Source of the DNA: Flavobacteriales bacterium
GTDB taxonomy: Bacteria > Bacteroidota > Bacteroidia > Flavobacteriales_D > Sanyastnellaceae
NCBI GenBank assembly: GCA_030729695.1
Contig: JANQWV010000028.1
Coordinates: 20,541-84,540, forward strand
Length of the DNA: 64,000 bases
Reading direction: 5' to 3'
The position numbers and the translations under genes are program-made. The notes beneath the pieces were generated by a model. That model was not told the DNA's origin, did no database searches, and saw only the letters and a program-made list of their open reading frames with translations. Each line of letters begins with the position of its first letter. Within the stretch, counting starts at the first letter, position 1. Shown piece by piece: positions 49,909 to 59,988 of this stretch.

Positions 49909-52900
49909 ATGATTTCGTTTCAACGTGCAAACATTATTTTAGGTTGGTTCATGTTTATGGCAGCAACCGCTGTGTACATGATGACCCTCGAACCAACAAT
50001 GCCTTTCTGGGATTGTGGTGAGTTCATTGCTTCGGCTTATAAACTAGAAGTTGGTCACCCGCCAGGGGCGCCTTTGTTCATGCTTATTGCACGTTTGTTT
50101 TCTGCATTCGTTGGAGTAGAGAATGTTCCATACGCGATCAACTCACTTTCAGCCGTTTCTTCCGGAGCAACCATCATGTTCCTCTTCTGGACCATTACGC
50201 ACCTCGCGAAGAAAATGGTTGACAAAGACGGAGATAAAAACGACAACAAGAACCTAATCATTTTCGCAGCCGGATTAATCGGCGCATTTGCATACACATT
50301 CAGCGATACGTTTTGGTTCAGTGCTGTTGAAGGAGAGGTTTACGCCATGTCTTCGTTGTTCACTGCCGTTGTTTTCTGGGCAATTTTGAAATGGGAAAGT
50401 GAGGCAGATGAGCCAAGCAACTTGCGTTGGATCATTTTAATTGCTTACCTCATGGGATTGTCAATCGGTGTTCACTTATTGAACTTGTTGGCTATTCCTG
50501 CAATCTGCTTTGTGTATTATTTCAAGAAGAACACCTTCTCTTGGAAAGGCGTTGCCATTACTTCCGGAGTTGCTTTGGGATTGTTGTTCCTTATGCAAAC
50601 CGTTATCCTTATTTGGTCCATTCAAATTGCAGCATGGTTTGAGCGTTTCTTCACGAACACACTTGGAATGCCTTTCAACACAGGGGTATTCTTCTATGCA
50701 TTAATTCTTATTGGCGGACTAGTTGCATTAATTATCTATTCGAAGAAACGCGGATGGGTAGCAGTGAACACGCTTACTTGGAGCGTTGCTGTTGCATTGA
50801 TTGGTTATACAACTTTCGCGACCATCGTTATTCGTTCACAGGCCGACACGCCAATGAACGAGAACAAACCGAACAACTTCTTCGCATTGGTTTCATACAT
50901 GAATCGTGAGCAGTACGGTGATCGTCCTCTTCTTCGCGGACAATACTTCAACACGCCTCAAGTGCGTAAAAAGCCGTACTTAGATGGAAACGAAGTGTAC
51001 GTAAAATCATACAGCGTGCGTGAAGACAACAACAAAAACAAGTTGGTGATTTCATTCAAAAACAGATTCGAAGCCGAGCAATACGTTTCCAACAACACCG
51101 ATCAGAAATTAATGGTGAAGGAAGAGTATTTGGAAACAGGTGAGAAGAAAGCGACTGAACCAAACTATGCGCAAACACACGTGTTCCCGCGTATGTACAG
51201 CAGCCAAGGAAGTCACATTCAACGATATAAAATTTGGGCTGAGCTGAAAGACTTAAAGCGCACACCAACCTTCGGTGAGAACATGGGCTATTTCTTCAGT
51301 TACCAAGTGAATTGGATGTACTGGAGATACTTTATGTGGAATTTCGCCGGAAGACAAAACGATACCCAAGGACACGGAGATTTCGTAGACGGAAACTGGA
51401 AAACAGGTATCGGCTTCTATGATGAAGCGCGCTTAGGTAATCAAGAAGCAGTTCCAGAATTGTCGAAGAACAACAAGGCGAACAACTCGTATTACATGAT
51501 TCCGCTTTTGATCGGATTACTTGGTTTAGTTTATCAATTGCTTCGTCACAGAAACGACTTCATTGTTGTTGGGTTGCTTTTCGTTTTAACTGGATTCGCA
51601 ATTGTGGTTTACTTGAACCAAACTCCACTTCAACCGCGTGAACGCGACTACGCATATGCAGGTTCGTTTTACGCCTTCGCCATCTGGATTGGATTGGGCG
51701 TAACTGCCATTTACTTCTGGTTGAAGTTAATGTTGAAGAATGTTCCTTCAACGGCATTAGCGGGTATTGCATTCTTGGTTTCTCTTGTTGCTCCGGTTTT
51801 AATGGCTGCGCAAGGTTGGGACGATCACGATCGTTCAGACCGCAGAACAGGAATAGACATGGCGAGAAACTATTTGAATTCACTTCAACCAAACGCTATC
51901 ATCTTCACCAACGGTGATAACGACACCTTCCCATTGTGGTATGCACAAGAAGTAGAAGGCGTTCGTACCGATGTTCGCGTGGTGAATCTTTCATTATTGA
52001 ATACCGATTGGTACATCGATCAAATGAAACGACGTCAATACGAAAGCGCACCTGTGCCGTTCTCAATTCCAGAATTCAAATACCGTCAAGGAACTCGCGA
52101 TTTGATTGTGTTGAATTCAGACACGGCATTAACGCCATTGGAAGAAGCATTGGCTTACTGTTTAGACGACGCGAAAATTCAAGATTTCGGTTACAAGAAA
52201 TTCAGCGTAATGCCGAACTACCAATTCTCTTATGCCGTATCGAAAGAGAACCAAGCGAAGTTCAGTCAGTATGTTGGAGTCAACGATTCATTGGTAAGCA
52301 CTATGAGCTTTGCATTAATGGATGACAATGGTGAGAACCCACGTCAGTTCATTACCAAAGCACAGTTGATGGTTATGGACTTAATCGTTCACAACAACTG
52401 GGAGCGCCCAATCTACTTCGCTGTAACCACCGGTTCTGAGGCTTATATGGGTCTAGAGCCATACTTCCAGCTGGAAGGTTTGGCTTACAGATTAACCCCA
52501 ATCTTCCACACGGATTATGATCGCGATAACATGTCAGGTGGAGTAGCCTCTGAATTGATGTACGACAACGTAATGAATAAATTCCAATGGGGAAATATTG
52601 ATACGAAAGACATCTACCTCGATGAGAACAACCGCCGCATGGTGACAAACTTGCGCATGCAAATGAACAACCTTGCTGAGCAGTTCATCATTGAAAACAA
52701 AATGGACAAAGCAGCAGCTGTGTTGAACAAGTCGTTAACGGCTCTTCCTGAAAAGAACGCGCCATACGATCAACCACAAATCATGTGGCAAACGGCAGAG
52801 TTGTTATTCAAAGCTGGTGATCTTCAAACCGCTACGAAATTGGCCGAGCGCGTATTCGCATTGAACAATCAAATGCTCGATTATTACGAATCGCTTACCA

Positions 52901-53193
52901 AGGCTGAGCAGAAAACCATTGAGCGTAAAATGCAAATGAGTGCCTTCGTTAACGAAGAGTTGGTGAAAGACATGGAAGCATTTGTTCCTGGGTCAGAGGC
53001 TGCGAAGAACATGCGCGCAGCGCACGAGGCGGCTTTAGATAACGTTGGACTTCTTGAATTGATGAAGGAAGAGCGCGGAAAGAAAGAAGCATACGAAGCG
53101 CAAATGAAAGTGCGTGATTCGATAATCAAAGTGCTGGGGCAAGAGAAGTTCGACTCATTGTCGAACATTAGAAAGAGTCAAGGTAAATTCTAA
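49909..53193 (+). CDS. DUF2723 large membrane protein (GT-C-like)
   Basis: A 1094-residue protein of the DUF2723 family (PF11028), widespread in Bacteroidota. The N-terminal ~640 residues contain about a dozen hydrophobic helices. The first extracytoplasmic loop has EPTMPFWDCGEFIASAYKLEVGHPPGAP, where the D-x2-E pair resembles the acidic motif of GT-C glycosyltransferases such as protein O-mannosyltransferases; glycosyl-transfer is therefore an inference. The C-terminal ~450 residues are soluble, including QPRERDYAYAGSFYAFAIW, a NAIIFTNGDNDTFPLWYAQEVEGVR block and a TPR-like helical part (~925-1010). A radical SAM/SPASM gene follows after 6 nt. Confidence 0.88.
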   Translation: MISFQRANIILGWFMFMAATAVYMMTLEPTMPFWDCGEFIASAYKLEVGHPPGAPLFMLIARLFSAFVGVENVPYAINSLSAVSSGATIMFLFWTITHLAKKMVDKDGDKNDNKNLIIFAAGLIGAFAYTFSDTFWFSAVEGEVYAMSSLFTAVVFWAILKWESEADEPSNLRWIILIAYLMGLSIGVHLLNLLAIPAICFVYYFKKNTFSWKGVAITSGVALGLLFLMQTVILIWSIQIAAWFERFFTNTLGMPFNTGVFFYALILIGGLVALIIYSKKRGWVAVNTLTWSVAVALIGYTTFATIVIRSQADTPMNENKPNNFFALVSYMNREQYGDRPLLRGQYFNTPQVRKKPYLDGNEVYVKSYSVREDNNKNKLVISFKNRFEAEQYVSNNTDQKLMVKEEYLETGEKKATEPNYAQTHVFPRMYSSQGSHIQRYKIWAELKDLKRTPTFGENMGYFFSYQVNWMYWRYFMWNFAGRQNDTQGHGDFVDGNWKTGIGFYDEARLGNQEAVPELSKNNKANNSYYMIPLLIGLLGLVYQLLRHRNDFIVVGLLFVLTGFAIVVYLNQTPLQPRERDYAYAGSFYAFAIWIGLGVTAIYFWLKLMLKNVPSTALAGIAFLVSLVAPVLMAAQGWDDHDRSDRRTGIDMARNYLNSLQPNAIIFTNGDNDTFPLWYAQEVEGVRTDVRVVNLSLLNTDWYIDQMKRRQYESAPVPFSIPEFKYRQGTRDLIVLNSDTALTPLEEALAYCLDDAKIQDFGYKKFSVMPNYQFSYAVSKENQAKFSQYVGVNDSLVSTMSFALMDDNGENPRQFITKAQLMVMDLIVHNNWERPIYFAVTTGSEAYMGLEPYFQLEGLAYRLTPIFHTDYDRDNMSGGVASELMYDNVMNKFQWGNIDTKDIYLDENNRRMVTNLRMQMNNLAEQFIIENKMDKAAAVLNKSLTALPEKNAPYDQPQIMWQTAELLFKAGDLQTATKLAERVFALNNQMLDYYESLTKAEQKTIERKMQMSAFVNEELVKDMEAFVPGSEAAKNMRAAHEAALDNVGLLELMKEERGKKEAYEAQMKVRDSIIKVLGQEKFDSLSNIRKSQGKF

Positions 53194-53199
53194 AATGGA

Positions 53200-54213
53200 A
53201 TGAAGGAATTCCTTCGGTTCATTCAAAAAACAATAACAGCAAAGCGTTTAACAAACGCTTTGCTTGTTTATATAGGTTTTTATTTTTCGCGTTTCTTCAA
53301 ATCGGCAAAGCCTTGGGGAATGCCCATTTCGTTGAGCATTGAACCAACCACCGCGTGTAACCTCGGTTGTCCTGAATGTCCTTCCGGATTGAAACAATTC
53401 TCGCGCGATACAGGAAATTTAAAGGCTGAAAATTTCAATCGTTGGCTCGATCAATTGTCCCCAACATTAAGTTATCTGAATTTCTATTTTCAAGGAGAGC
53501 CCTTCATTCATAACGATATTTTACAATTCATTTCGAAGGCTTCGCAAGCAGGTATTTATACTTCCACTTCCACCAACGCACATTTCATCACTGAGAAAAA
53601 AGCACAGGAAATTGTTCAGTCAGGTTTAGACAGAATACTTATTTCCATTGATGGAACAACGCAAGAGGTCTACGAGCAATACCGCGTGCACGGCTCGTTG
53701 CAGAAGGTGTTAGACGGCACCAAGCATTTGGTTGAAGCAAGAAAAAATCTAAATTCAAAAACGCCGCATATCATCTTTCAATTCCTAGTCGTTCGCCCAA
53801 ACGAGCATCAAATTGAAGAAGCGAAGCAGTTGGCGAATGAATACAAAGTCGATGAAATTCGCTTTAAGACAGCGCAGGTATACGATTACGAGAACGGCAA
53901 TCCTCTTATTCCAACCATAGAAAAATACAGTCGTTATAAGCGTCTTTCGAATGGAAAGTTCATAGTGAAATCTTCGTTAGACAATCACTGCTGGCGCATG
54001 TGGAGTGGGGCGGTGGTCACTTGGGACGGAAAGGTAGTTCCGTGTTGTTTCGATAAAGATGCTACGCATGAAATGGGAAATCTTTCGAAGGAAGATTTTA
54101 AATCTATCTGGAAGGGTAAAGCGTATGCAATGTTCCGCAAACAACTCTTAAAAGGAAGAAAGGAAATAGATATCTGTAAGAATTGTTCGGAAGGAACAAA
54201 AGTTTGGGCTTAG
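53200..54213 (+). CDS. radical SAM/SPASM domain protein
   Basis: A 337-residue radical SAM enzyme. The [4Fe-4S]-binding cysteines are C53, C57 and C60 (CNLGCPEC), followed by a standard radical SAM barrel. The C-terminal region has further cysteines (NHCWRMWSGAVVTWDGKVVPCCFDKD and ICKNCSEG) of a SPASM domain that binds auxiliary iron-sulfur clusters. Members modify peptides or proteins or act in cofactor synthesis; no peptide substrate gene is visible nearby. It lies 6 nt behind the DUF2723 gene and overlaps the convergent ispF by 4 nt. Confidence 0.88.
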   Translation: MKEFLRFIQKTITAKRLTNALLVYIGFYFSRFFKSAKPWGMPISLSIEPTTACNLGCPECPSGLKQFSRDTGNLKAENFNRWLDQLSPTLSYLNFYFQGEPFIHNDILQFISKASQAGIYTSTSTNAHFITEKKAQEIVQSGLDRILISIDGTTQEVYEQYRVHGSLQKVLDGTKHLVEARKNLNSKTPHIIFQFLVVRPNEHQIEEAKQLANEYKVDEIRFKTAQVYDYENGNPLIPTIEKYSRYKRLSNGKFIVKSSLDNHCWRMWSGAVVTWDGKVVPCCFDKDATHEMGNLSKEDFKSIWKGKAYAMFRKQLLKGRKEIDICKNCSEGTKVWA

Positions 54214-54689
54214 TCTTTTTGAATCAGTGTAACCGCATAAGCATTCACACCTTCTTCTCTTCCAACAAATCCCATCTTCTCTGAAGTGGTAGCCTTAATG
54301 CTCACATCTTCTTCTTCAATTTCGCAAATGGAAGAAATGACTTTCTTCATTTCAGGAACGAACGACATAATTTTCGGACGTTCCATACACAGCGTAGAAT
54401 CAATGTTTCCAACTTTCCATCCATCGTCTTTCAATACTTGAATGGTACGTTGAAGAAGAATTTTTGAATCAATGTTTTTGAATTCCGAAGAAGTATCTGG
54501 AAAATAAAATCCGATATCACGTTTTCCTGCTGCGCCTAACAACGCATCGCAAATAGCGTGTAAAAGAACATCGGCATCGCTGTGTCCTAACGCTCCTTTG
54601 TCATGAGGAATTTGAACGCCTCCTAACCACAGTTCACGGTTCTCAGTTAACTGATGGACGTCGTATCCGAACCCTACGCGAATCTTCAT
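54210..54689 (-). CDS. ispF: 2-C-methyl-D-erythritol 2,4-cyclodiphosphate synthase
   Basis: A 159-residue trimeric enzyme of the non-mevalonate isoprenoid pathway. Zinc ligands and signature are present: D10 and H12 in GFGYDVHQL, and LGHSDADVLLHAICDALLGA; KIMSFVPEMKKVI and KATTSEKMGFVGREEGVNAYAV are further conserved blocks. The start codon shares a base with the porV stop (TAATG read on the minus strand), so it is in the porU-porV transcript, an odd companion for T9SS genes. The 3' end overlaps the radical SAM gene. Confidence 0.95.
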   Translation of the reverse strand: MKIRVGFGYDVHQLTENRELWLGGVQIPHDKGALGHSDADVLLHAICDALLGAAGKRDIGFYFPDTSSEFKNIDSKILLQRTIQVLKDDGWKVGNIDSTLCMERPKIMSFVPEMKKVISSICEIEEEDVSIKATTSEKMGFVGREEGVNAYAVTLIQKD

Positions 54690-55930
54690 TATTCTACAGG
54701 ATCAGAAACTTTTGCATTCGCACCAACGCTGAAGCGAAGGCTAAAACGCAAAGTGTTCGCAAGTGGATTTTGTTGAGTAGTACTGACCAAATAACTCATG
54801 TCAATGGTCAATACTTGGTAGTGCAAGCCTGCACCGAACGTAATGAACTGACGATTTCCTTTTGTATAATGTTCATGGAAATAACCAAGGCGAATGGCGA
54901 ATTGCTGCGCGAAGTCGTATTCAAATCCAGTAGCAATATTGTACTCGCGAAGCTCTTCACCGAACTTACTTCCAGCAACAATAGATTGAGTCTCTGGATC
55001 GTAAATACCCGGAGCGTCATAGAAAGATTGAATCATTCCCGTAGCAGTTCCAACCTCCGGATTGTATCCAGAAATAATCGTGTCACCACCGTTGTTATAG
55101 ATAGGAGGAGATGGAACTAGAAGCTTATTCAAATCAAATAAGAAGGTTAACTTATTGTAGTCGTCAAGGTTTGAAGATATTGCAGTTCCCAAACGCAAGT
55201 TGGTTGGAATGAAATCACGATTGTCTGAGTTCGTGTAACTCATCTTCGCGCCAATGTTTGAGATATTTAAACCCCAATTCATTTTTGCCTTACGACCCGC
55301 TATTTTAATCTTGTCATTTGTGTAGAAGGTGGAAATGTCAACCGCAACGGATTGTCCAGGGCGACTTTCAGCACCTTGCAAGTTTGTTCTGCCGGTTAGA
55401 TTTGAGTTGATATAGCGAAGCGCAATACCTCCTGAGAATTTTTTAGAAAGCTTTTGAGAGTAGGCAAGATCAAGTGCGAATTCAGCAGGACGGAAGTCCA
55501 TAATGTTCGTTCCTACTTCATCGGTAAAGGTAATATTTCCTAAAGTGAAATAGCGAAGAGAGCCGCCCAATGCTTGGGTTTTGCTCAACTTTTTAATCGC
55601 ACTCAAATAGGTTAAACTCATGTCGTTTACCAATGCACGAAGCCACGGCGAGTAAGAAACAGAAACGTCTAAATCATTTTCAGAGAAAGCCATTTTTGAT
55701 GGATTCCAGTGAATACTGCTAGCGTCTGGATCAAGCGCCACACCTGCGTCTCCAAGCGCACCGCTGCGAGAGTCAGGAGCAATGGTTAAAAATGGTACGG
55801 CTGTAGTAATGGTGTTAATGGTAGCTTGACGACCATTCAACTCATTCGGATTTGTAAGTTGTGCGAAGGAAGCAGAGGTTGTCAAAACCAAGGCAGCAAC
55901 TAGAACATTTATTTTGAAAATACTTTTCAT
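54689..55930 (-). CDS. porV: T9SS outer-membrane protein PorV (LptO)
   Basis: A 413-residue FadL-like outer-membrane beta-barrel that carries cargo from the translocon to the PorU attachment complex. The start is at ATG 55930 (MKSIFKINVLVAALVLTTSASFAQ), which gives a clean signal peptide; a longer reading from 55954 adds eight residues. Family segments include PFLTIAPDSRSGALGDAGVALDPDASSIHWNPSKMAF, SYSPWLRALVNDMSLTYLSA and C-terminal FGAGLHYQVLTIDMSYLVST. It is 39 nt after porU in the same direction and followed by ispF. Confidence 0.92.
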   Translation of the reverse strand: MKSIFKINVLVAALVLTTSASFAQLTNPNELNGRQATINTITTAVPFLTIAPDSRSGALGDAGVALDPDASSIHWNPSKMAFSENDLDVSVSYSPWLRALVNDMSLTYLSAIKKLSKTQALGGSLRYFTLGNITFTDEVGTNIMDFRPAEFALDLAYSQKLSKKFSGGIALRYINSNLTGRTNLQGAESRPGQSVAVDISTFYTNDKIKIAGRKAKMNWGLNISNIGAKMSYTNSDNRDFIPTNLRLGTAISSNLDDYNKLTFLFDLNKLLVPSPPIYNNGGDTIISGYNPEVGTATGMIQSFYDAPGIYDPETQSIVAGSKFGEELREYNIATGFEYDFAQQFAIRLGYFHEHYTKGNRQFITFGAGLHYQVLTIDMSYLVSTTQQNPLANTLRFSLRFSVGANAKVSDPVE

Positions 55931-55969
55931 GCGTGGTGCAAATTTAACATACATATACCCTTCAACACA

Positions 55970-58900
55970 TTATTTTAAAATTACCAATTTTTGAAACGAC
56001 TCCGCTCGTTGTCCTTTTTCGTTGCGAAGCTCTAACTTGTAGATATAAGTTCCTCTTCCAATGGCGTTGCCAAAATCATCTTTCCCGTCCCAAGGAATGT
56101 CTTGTCCGCGGAAGCCGGTAGCGTAAAAGGAAGACTCTATCGTCTTCACCAATTTTCCACTTACAGTGAAAATTTGAACGCGCGCATCGAGCTGCTGGCA
56201 GGCTTGATTGTGCTCGTAGATGAAGCTGGTATTCGTGGTAAACGGATTCGGAAAATTCAGCAAGTGACTTAGCGCAACTTTGGAATCTTCTTCCACACGG
56301 AATTGAATGGTCTCTTCATTGCTGTTGTTGAACACATCCCAAGCCTTTACTGTTAACGTATGTTCACCAATAGAAAGTGTGCTTAAGGGATAACGAACTT
56401 CGCCACTTGTATAAGTGTCTAAATCAGATTCATAGAAATCATTCAAAACAATGGGTTTGGCAGAGTTGCCGTCAATAATAGCAGTGAGGTTGTGTCCAAC
56501 TCCATTTCCAACCGTATTGATTCCATTTTCATCCTTAAGTTTAGCCAGAATAATCGGTGTTGTATTCGTGGAACCTCCGCTTACAAATGTTGAATCGTTC
56601 AGGAACAATGATATCTCTGGTCCAACGGTGTTTAATTGGGCATTCGGATTCAAACTTCCAATTTTAAACGCTTCACAAAAACCATGTCCATCATTATTTC
56701 CCGAGACAGTATAATAGCTCACACGTGCGCTGTCAACGGAATAGTTAATATCGAAAGGAACAATGAACTTGAACGAAAACTCACCATTCGTCACACTCGC
56801 TTTTCCTCGGTAAATAATTTTATTGTAAGAAGAGAATTCTTGAAACTGCCCTTCTTCGCCGTTCTGATCGTTGTTCTGTGTAATCACCTTCGATTCTTTA
56901 TCGAATACAGTTGGATATATAAACCCATTGAAATTGTTAAGAAAATTTCCATTGCTGTCTGTCAACTTTCCTCTGAACTCCGCTTCATCAAGAGCTTTTA
57001 AGGTGTCTGTGAAATTAGCCAATTCAATGCTGTTGATGTGTGTTGTCTGCACGCTTAATTTGGGGTAAGCCATTGCCAATGCGGGGTCACCAAGTAGACT
57101 GAAATTCGGTTTGCTGTCGTTTCCAATAGACACCCCGTTTTTCGTGAGCATATTCAGTTCACCAAGAGTTTTTAAGTTTCCGTTTTCACTGTACAAAGCA
57201 TGCTCGAAAAATGCCAAATCCATCTCGTAGTTTTCGCCACTAAACACAATGCGTGTTGTCGTGAGCATGGCAATAGCTCCGCCATTCGCGTTCATGACTA
57301 ATCGTTCGCCGGCCGATTTAAACTCAGGGTCATCGTAACGCGCTAATTCGCATGTCGCGGTCAAGAAAACAGGTAAACGGTATTTGTTGGTGAAGCTTTC
57401 GATTGTTGGGATATCCAAAATACGTTCATGTGCCCATCCTTTTTCACCTCCGTGACCAATGTATGTCATGAGCAATGACCCACTTTGAATGCGCTGTTGT
57501 ATCGCTTTTTCACCGTCTACATAGCGCTCTCCTCCAGGGGTGGAAATTTGAGTAAAAGCATCCATGTAAAGCTTTGAAATATCATATTCAGGATGGTTTG
57601 TGGAAACAATATTAGCCAGGCTGTTTGCAGAGTTCAAGTGAACTTGTTCATACGCCCCGCCACTGCCGTCTTGGTCATCTGCTACGAACGTTATAACATT
57701 TCTCCAATTGCCAAAAGGAGAATCCTGGACATCCCCAATACATGAAGCCCCTCCGTTGCTCGAAGTGTTTTCAGCTAAGTACGCTTTAATTTTTCCCAAG
57801 TAACCGTATGCCTCATTCAAAGAACTCGCTGGAATTCTTCCAACGCCGCAATCTAAAAGTCCAATTGCGTTTCCATCTTCTAGGGGAGAGACCATGACGA
57901 AATAGTCATCGCTTACATAGCTGCTTGTCGGAGAAAGTGAGTTGTTCGATTCGAAAACAAGAACGTTCGTTCCTTCGTGATTCGCAATGCCCTTGTTTCT
58001 CGAATAATCTCCGTCTCCTAAAATAAGCAAATTCTTTGGGCCTCGTGGACCACCATTGGCTCGGTCGTATTGCATTTTAACTAATTGACGGAAAGCCATG
58101 ACATCTGGATTTCCACTCGAAAATTCATTGAAGATTTGAAGCGGTGTTGCTATTTGAACCGTTTGTCCTTGGGCTTTGTGAATAGCTGCAATTTCTTCAG
58201 CCACTGGCATTAGAACTGGTGAACTTATGATAATTAACTCGGCACTTGGCCACCCATGTATGTCCTGATTTTCAACTTTACCAATGGCTACAGGAGTGAA
58301 AAAACTTGAAGCAAAAGCAACAAATTCTTTCAAGTCATCGGTGTTTGTAGTCCATGTGCTTAGGGTACCACTGCCAGATAAAGTCATACGCTTAGGAGCA
58401 GTGAAATTTGTAATGTCCCAAATTTCATTTACAGGGAAGGCTTGCTCTGAAATCTGAAACTCCGTAATATTCCCAACTCCAACCGAGAGAGTGTCTCGAA
58501 AACGCATTTGTGTTCCTTGCATTTTCAATTGCTGTGTTGCATTCACACAGATATAGTCGAGCCATCCCTTCGCATCGGCATTTCCTTTATTGAAATTTAC
58601 TGTGACGTTGAAATTTCCATTTGCGGGGATAAAGGATGTGTTGATTCTCCCTGTTCTCGCAACCTGAGAAGTTGGTGAGTCGGTTACATTTCCGATGGAA
58701 ACGGTATTCACGTTTCCTTGAACTGTCGCCGTGAAAACGGAACTCCCTCCAATTGTCCGCGCTATCGCGCTGAAGTCCATGCTTGCAGGAGCAGTGGTTT
58801 TCACATTGGGAAAACTAAAGTTGTAGGTCCCGGAAAGAACAGCGTCATACAAGTCACCGTAAAATTCTCTTCCCGATTTTGCTGGACTGTATTGGTCGGT

Positions 58901-59851
58901 TTCAACATACAAAAAATCTTGGAATGAATCCGAGATGCGGTTCGCGGTTGAACCACTGTTTTCCGTTGAAATTCGAAGAGGTGCAGTGTCGTTGATTTTT
59001 ATATAGTAGTATGCTGAGTCGCTATAGTAATGCTTAGTATGAAACCAACGCTTTCTTCCAATACCGTTGTCTTGCGCAAGTGTCCACGTGTCAGAACCTT
59101 TTCCATAAAAAAGAATGTAATCATTCGCGTTGAAAACACCATCCGATTCACCTTGAATGTGAATGGCGTTTTTAACTAAATCATCAGCCTTATATACAAA
59201 ATTCTTCTCAGGAAGAAGTGCGCCACCATTGCCATAAATGTTTATGGTATTCGGATCCAATCCGGATACCGAAATGCCGAGAGATTGCAAAAAACTGCGG
59301 TCTATTTTGTATACGCCATCTTTTGCAATGGCAATCTTATAAATATCTCCATCTGCTAAAACACTGTGAGTGGCATAGGTGTAATTATTCTTTTTTGTTT
59401 CGTTGAAGGATGTTGCGCCCTCCACTTCAAATGAAAGTAGGCGTTCGATTTTTCCATTTCGCTTGCGGAAGGGAAATACGGTAACCACTTGTTGGTTTTT
59501 TTTATCCGTTTGAACTGACTCAACTTCCACACGGAAGTCTTCTTCCATATTTTGAAGTTGGTGATTATCGAAATAGCTCGAGCTGATTTCAGAGATTGTT
59601 AGTTGCGTTAGAATGGGCTGAATGAACTGCTCATTAGAAGAAGTGTTAGCTCGAAAGGCAAGCACAGGTAGCGGCGAATGGGTAGATAAAATGAGAGATG
59701 GACACAGTTCTTCGACAACTGAAAAAGAGGTCCTGTTTTGTTTAAGATCCAGCCAGTTAATTTTTTGTTCAGGTACAAGTATTACTTGCGCCGAAATATT
59801 TACAGTGCAAATAACTGATAAACAGGTGAGTAGTAACTTAATCGTTCGCAT
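55970..59851 (-). CDS. porU: T9SS sortase PorU (gingipain-like C25 peptidase)
   Basis: A 1293-residue outer-membrane protease that removes the C-terminal sorting domain from cargo and attaches proteins to the surface. The N-terminus has a signal peptide. The C25-type catalytic dyad is visible: H800 in TYIGHGGEKGW and C834 in TATCELARYDD, with EFKSAGERLVMNANGGAIAMLTTTR in the same domain. The last ~90 residues (LLNFPNPFTTNTSFIYEHNQ, GRGTYIYKLEL, final KLVILK) are a sorting-domain-like Ig fold. It begins the porU-porV-ispF unit, with a TATCTTTG box 39 nt upstream. It is divergent from the sprF-gldJ genes. Confidence 0.94.
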   Translation of the reverse strand: MRTIKLLLTCLSVICTVNISAQVILVPEQKINWLDLKQNRTSFSVVEELCPSLILSTHSPLPVLAFRANTSSNEQFIQPILTQLTISEISSSYFDNHQLQNMEEDFRVEVESVQTDKKNQQVVTVFPFRKRNGKIERLLSFEVEGATSFNETKKNNYTYATHSVLADGDIYKIAIAKDGVYKIDRSFLQSLGISVSGLDPNTINIYGNGGALLPEKNFVYKADDLVKNAIHIQGESDGVFNANDYILFYGKGSDTWTLAQDNGIGRKRWFHTKHYYSDSAYYYIKINDTAPLRISTENSGSTANRISDSFQDFLYVETDQYSPAKSGREFYGDLYDAVLSGTYNFSFPNVKTTAPASMDFSAIARTIGGSSVFTATVQGNVNTVSIGNVTDSPTSQVARTGRINTSFIPANGNFNVTVNFNKGNADAKGWLDYICVNATQQLKMQGTQMRFRDTLSVGVGNITEFQISEQAFPVNEIWDITNFTAPKRMTLSGSGTLSTWTTNTDDLKEFVAFASSFFTPVAIGKVENQDIHGWPSAELIIISSPVLMPVAEEIAAIHKAQGQTVQIATPLQIFNEFSSGNPDVMAFRQLVKMQYDRANGGPRGPKNLLILGDGDYSRNKGIANHEGTNVLVFESNNSLSPTSSYVSDDYFVMVSPLEDGNAIGLLDCGVGRIPASSLNEAYGYLGKIKAYLAENTSSNGGASCIGDVQDSPFGNWRNVITFVADDQDGSGGAYEQVHLNSANSLANIVSTNHPEYDISKLYMDAFTQISTPGGERYVDGEKAIQQRIQSGSLLMTYIGHGGEKGWAHERILDIPTIESFTNKYRLPVFLTATCELARYDDPEFKSAGERLVMNANGGAIAMLTTTRIVFSGENYEMDLAFFEHALYSENGNLKTLGELNMLTKNGVSIGNDSKPNFSLLGDPALAMAYPKLSVQTTHINSIELANFTDTLKALDEAEFRGKLTDSNGNFLNNFNGFIYPTVFDKESKVITQNNDQNGEEGQFQEFSSYNKIIYRGKASVTNGEFSFKFIVPFDINYSVDSARVSYYTVSGNNDGHGFCEAFKIGSLNPNAQLNTVGPEISLFLNDSTFVSGGSTNTTPIILAKLKDENGINTVGNGVGHNLTAIIDGNSAKPIVLNDFYESDLDTYTSGEVRYPLSTLSIGEHTLTVKAWDVFNNSNEETIQFRVEEDSKVALSHLLNFPNPFTTNTSFIYEHNQACQQLDARVQIFTVSGKLVKTIESSFYATGFRGQDIPWDGKDDFGNAIGRGTYIYKLELRNEKGQRAESFQKLVILK

Positions 59852-59890
59852 TTAATCTTCTAAGGTTTTGCTTTGAGGCCTGCCAATAAC

Positions 59891-59898
59891 CAAAGATA
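59891..59898 (-). promoter_or_regulatory. candidate -7 box (porU operon)
   Basis: Minus-strand TATCTTTG, an exact TAnnTTTG match, 39 nt before the porU ATG at 59851. It lies in the divergent region between porU and the sprF-like gene. Confidence 0.45.
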
Positions 59899-59988
59899 TT
59901 CCGATTTATTGTTTGGGCCCCATGTTATTTGAAAGCAAAAATGTTGTATAATTGCTATTCGAATCGAATATTTTTTACAAACTTTCGA

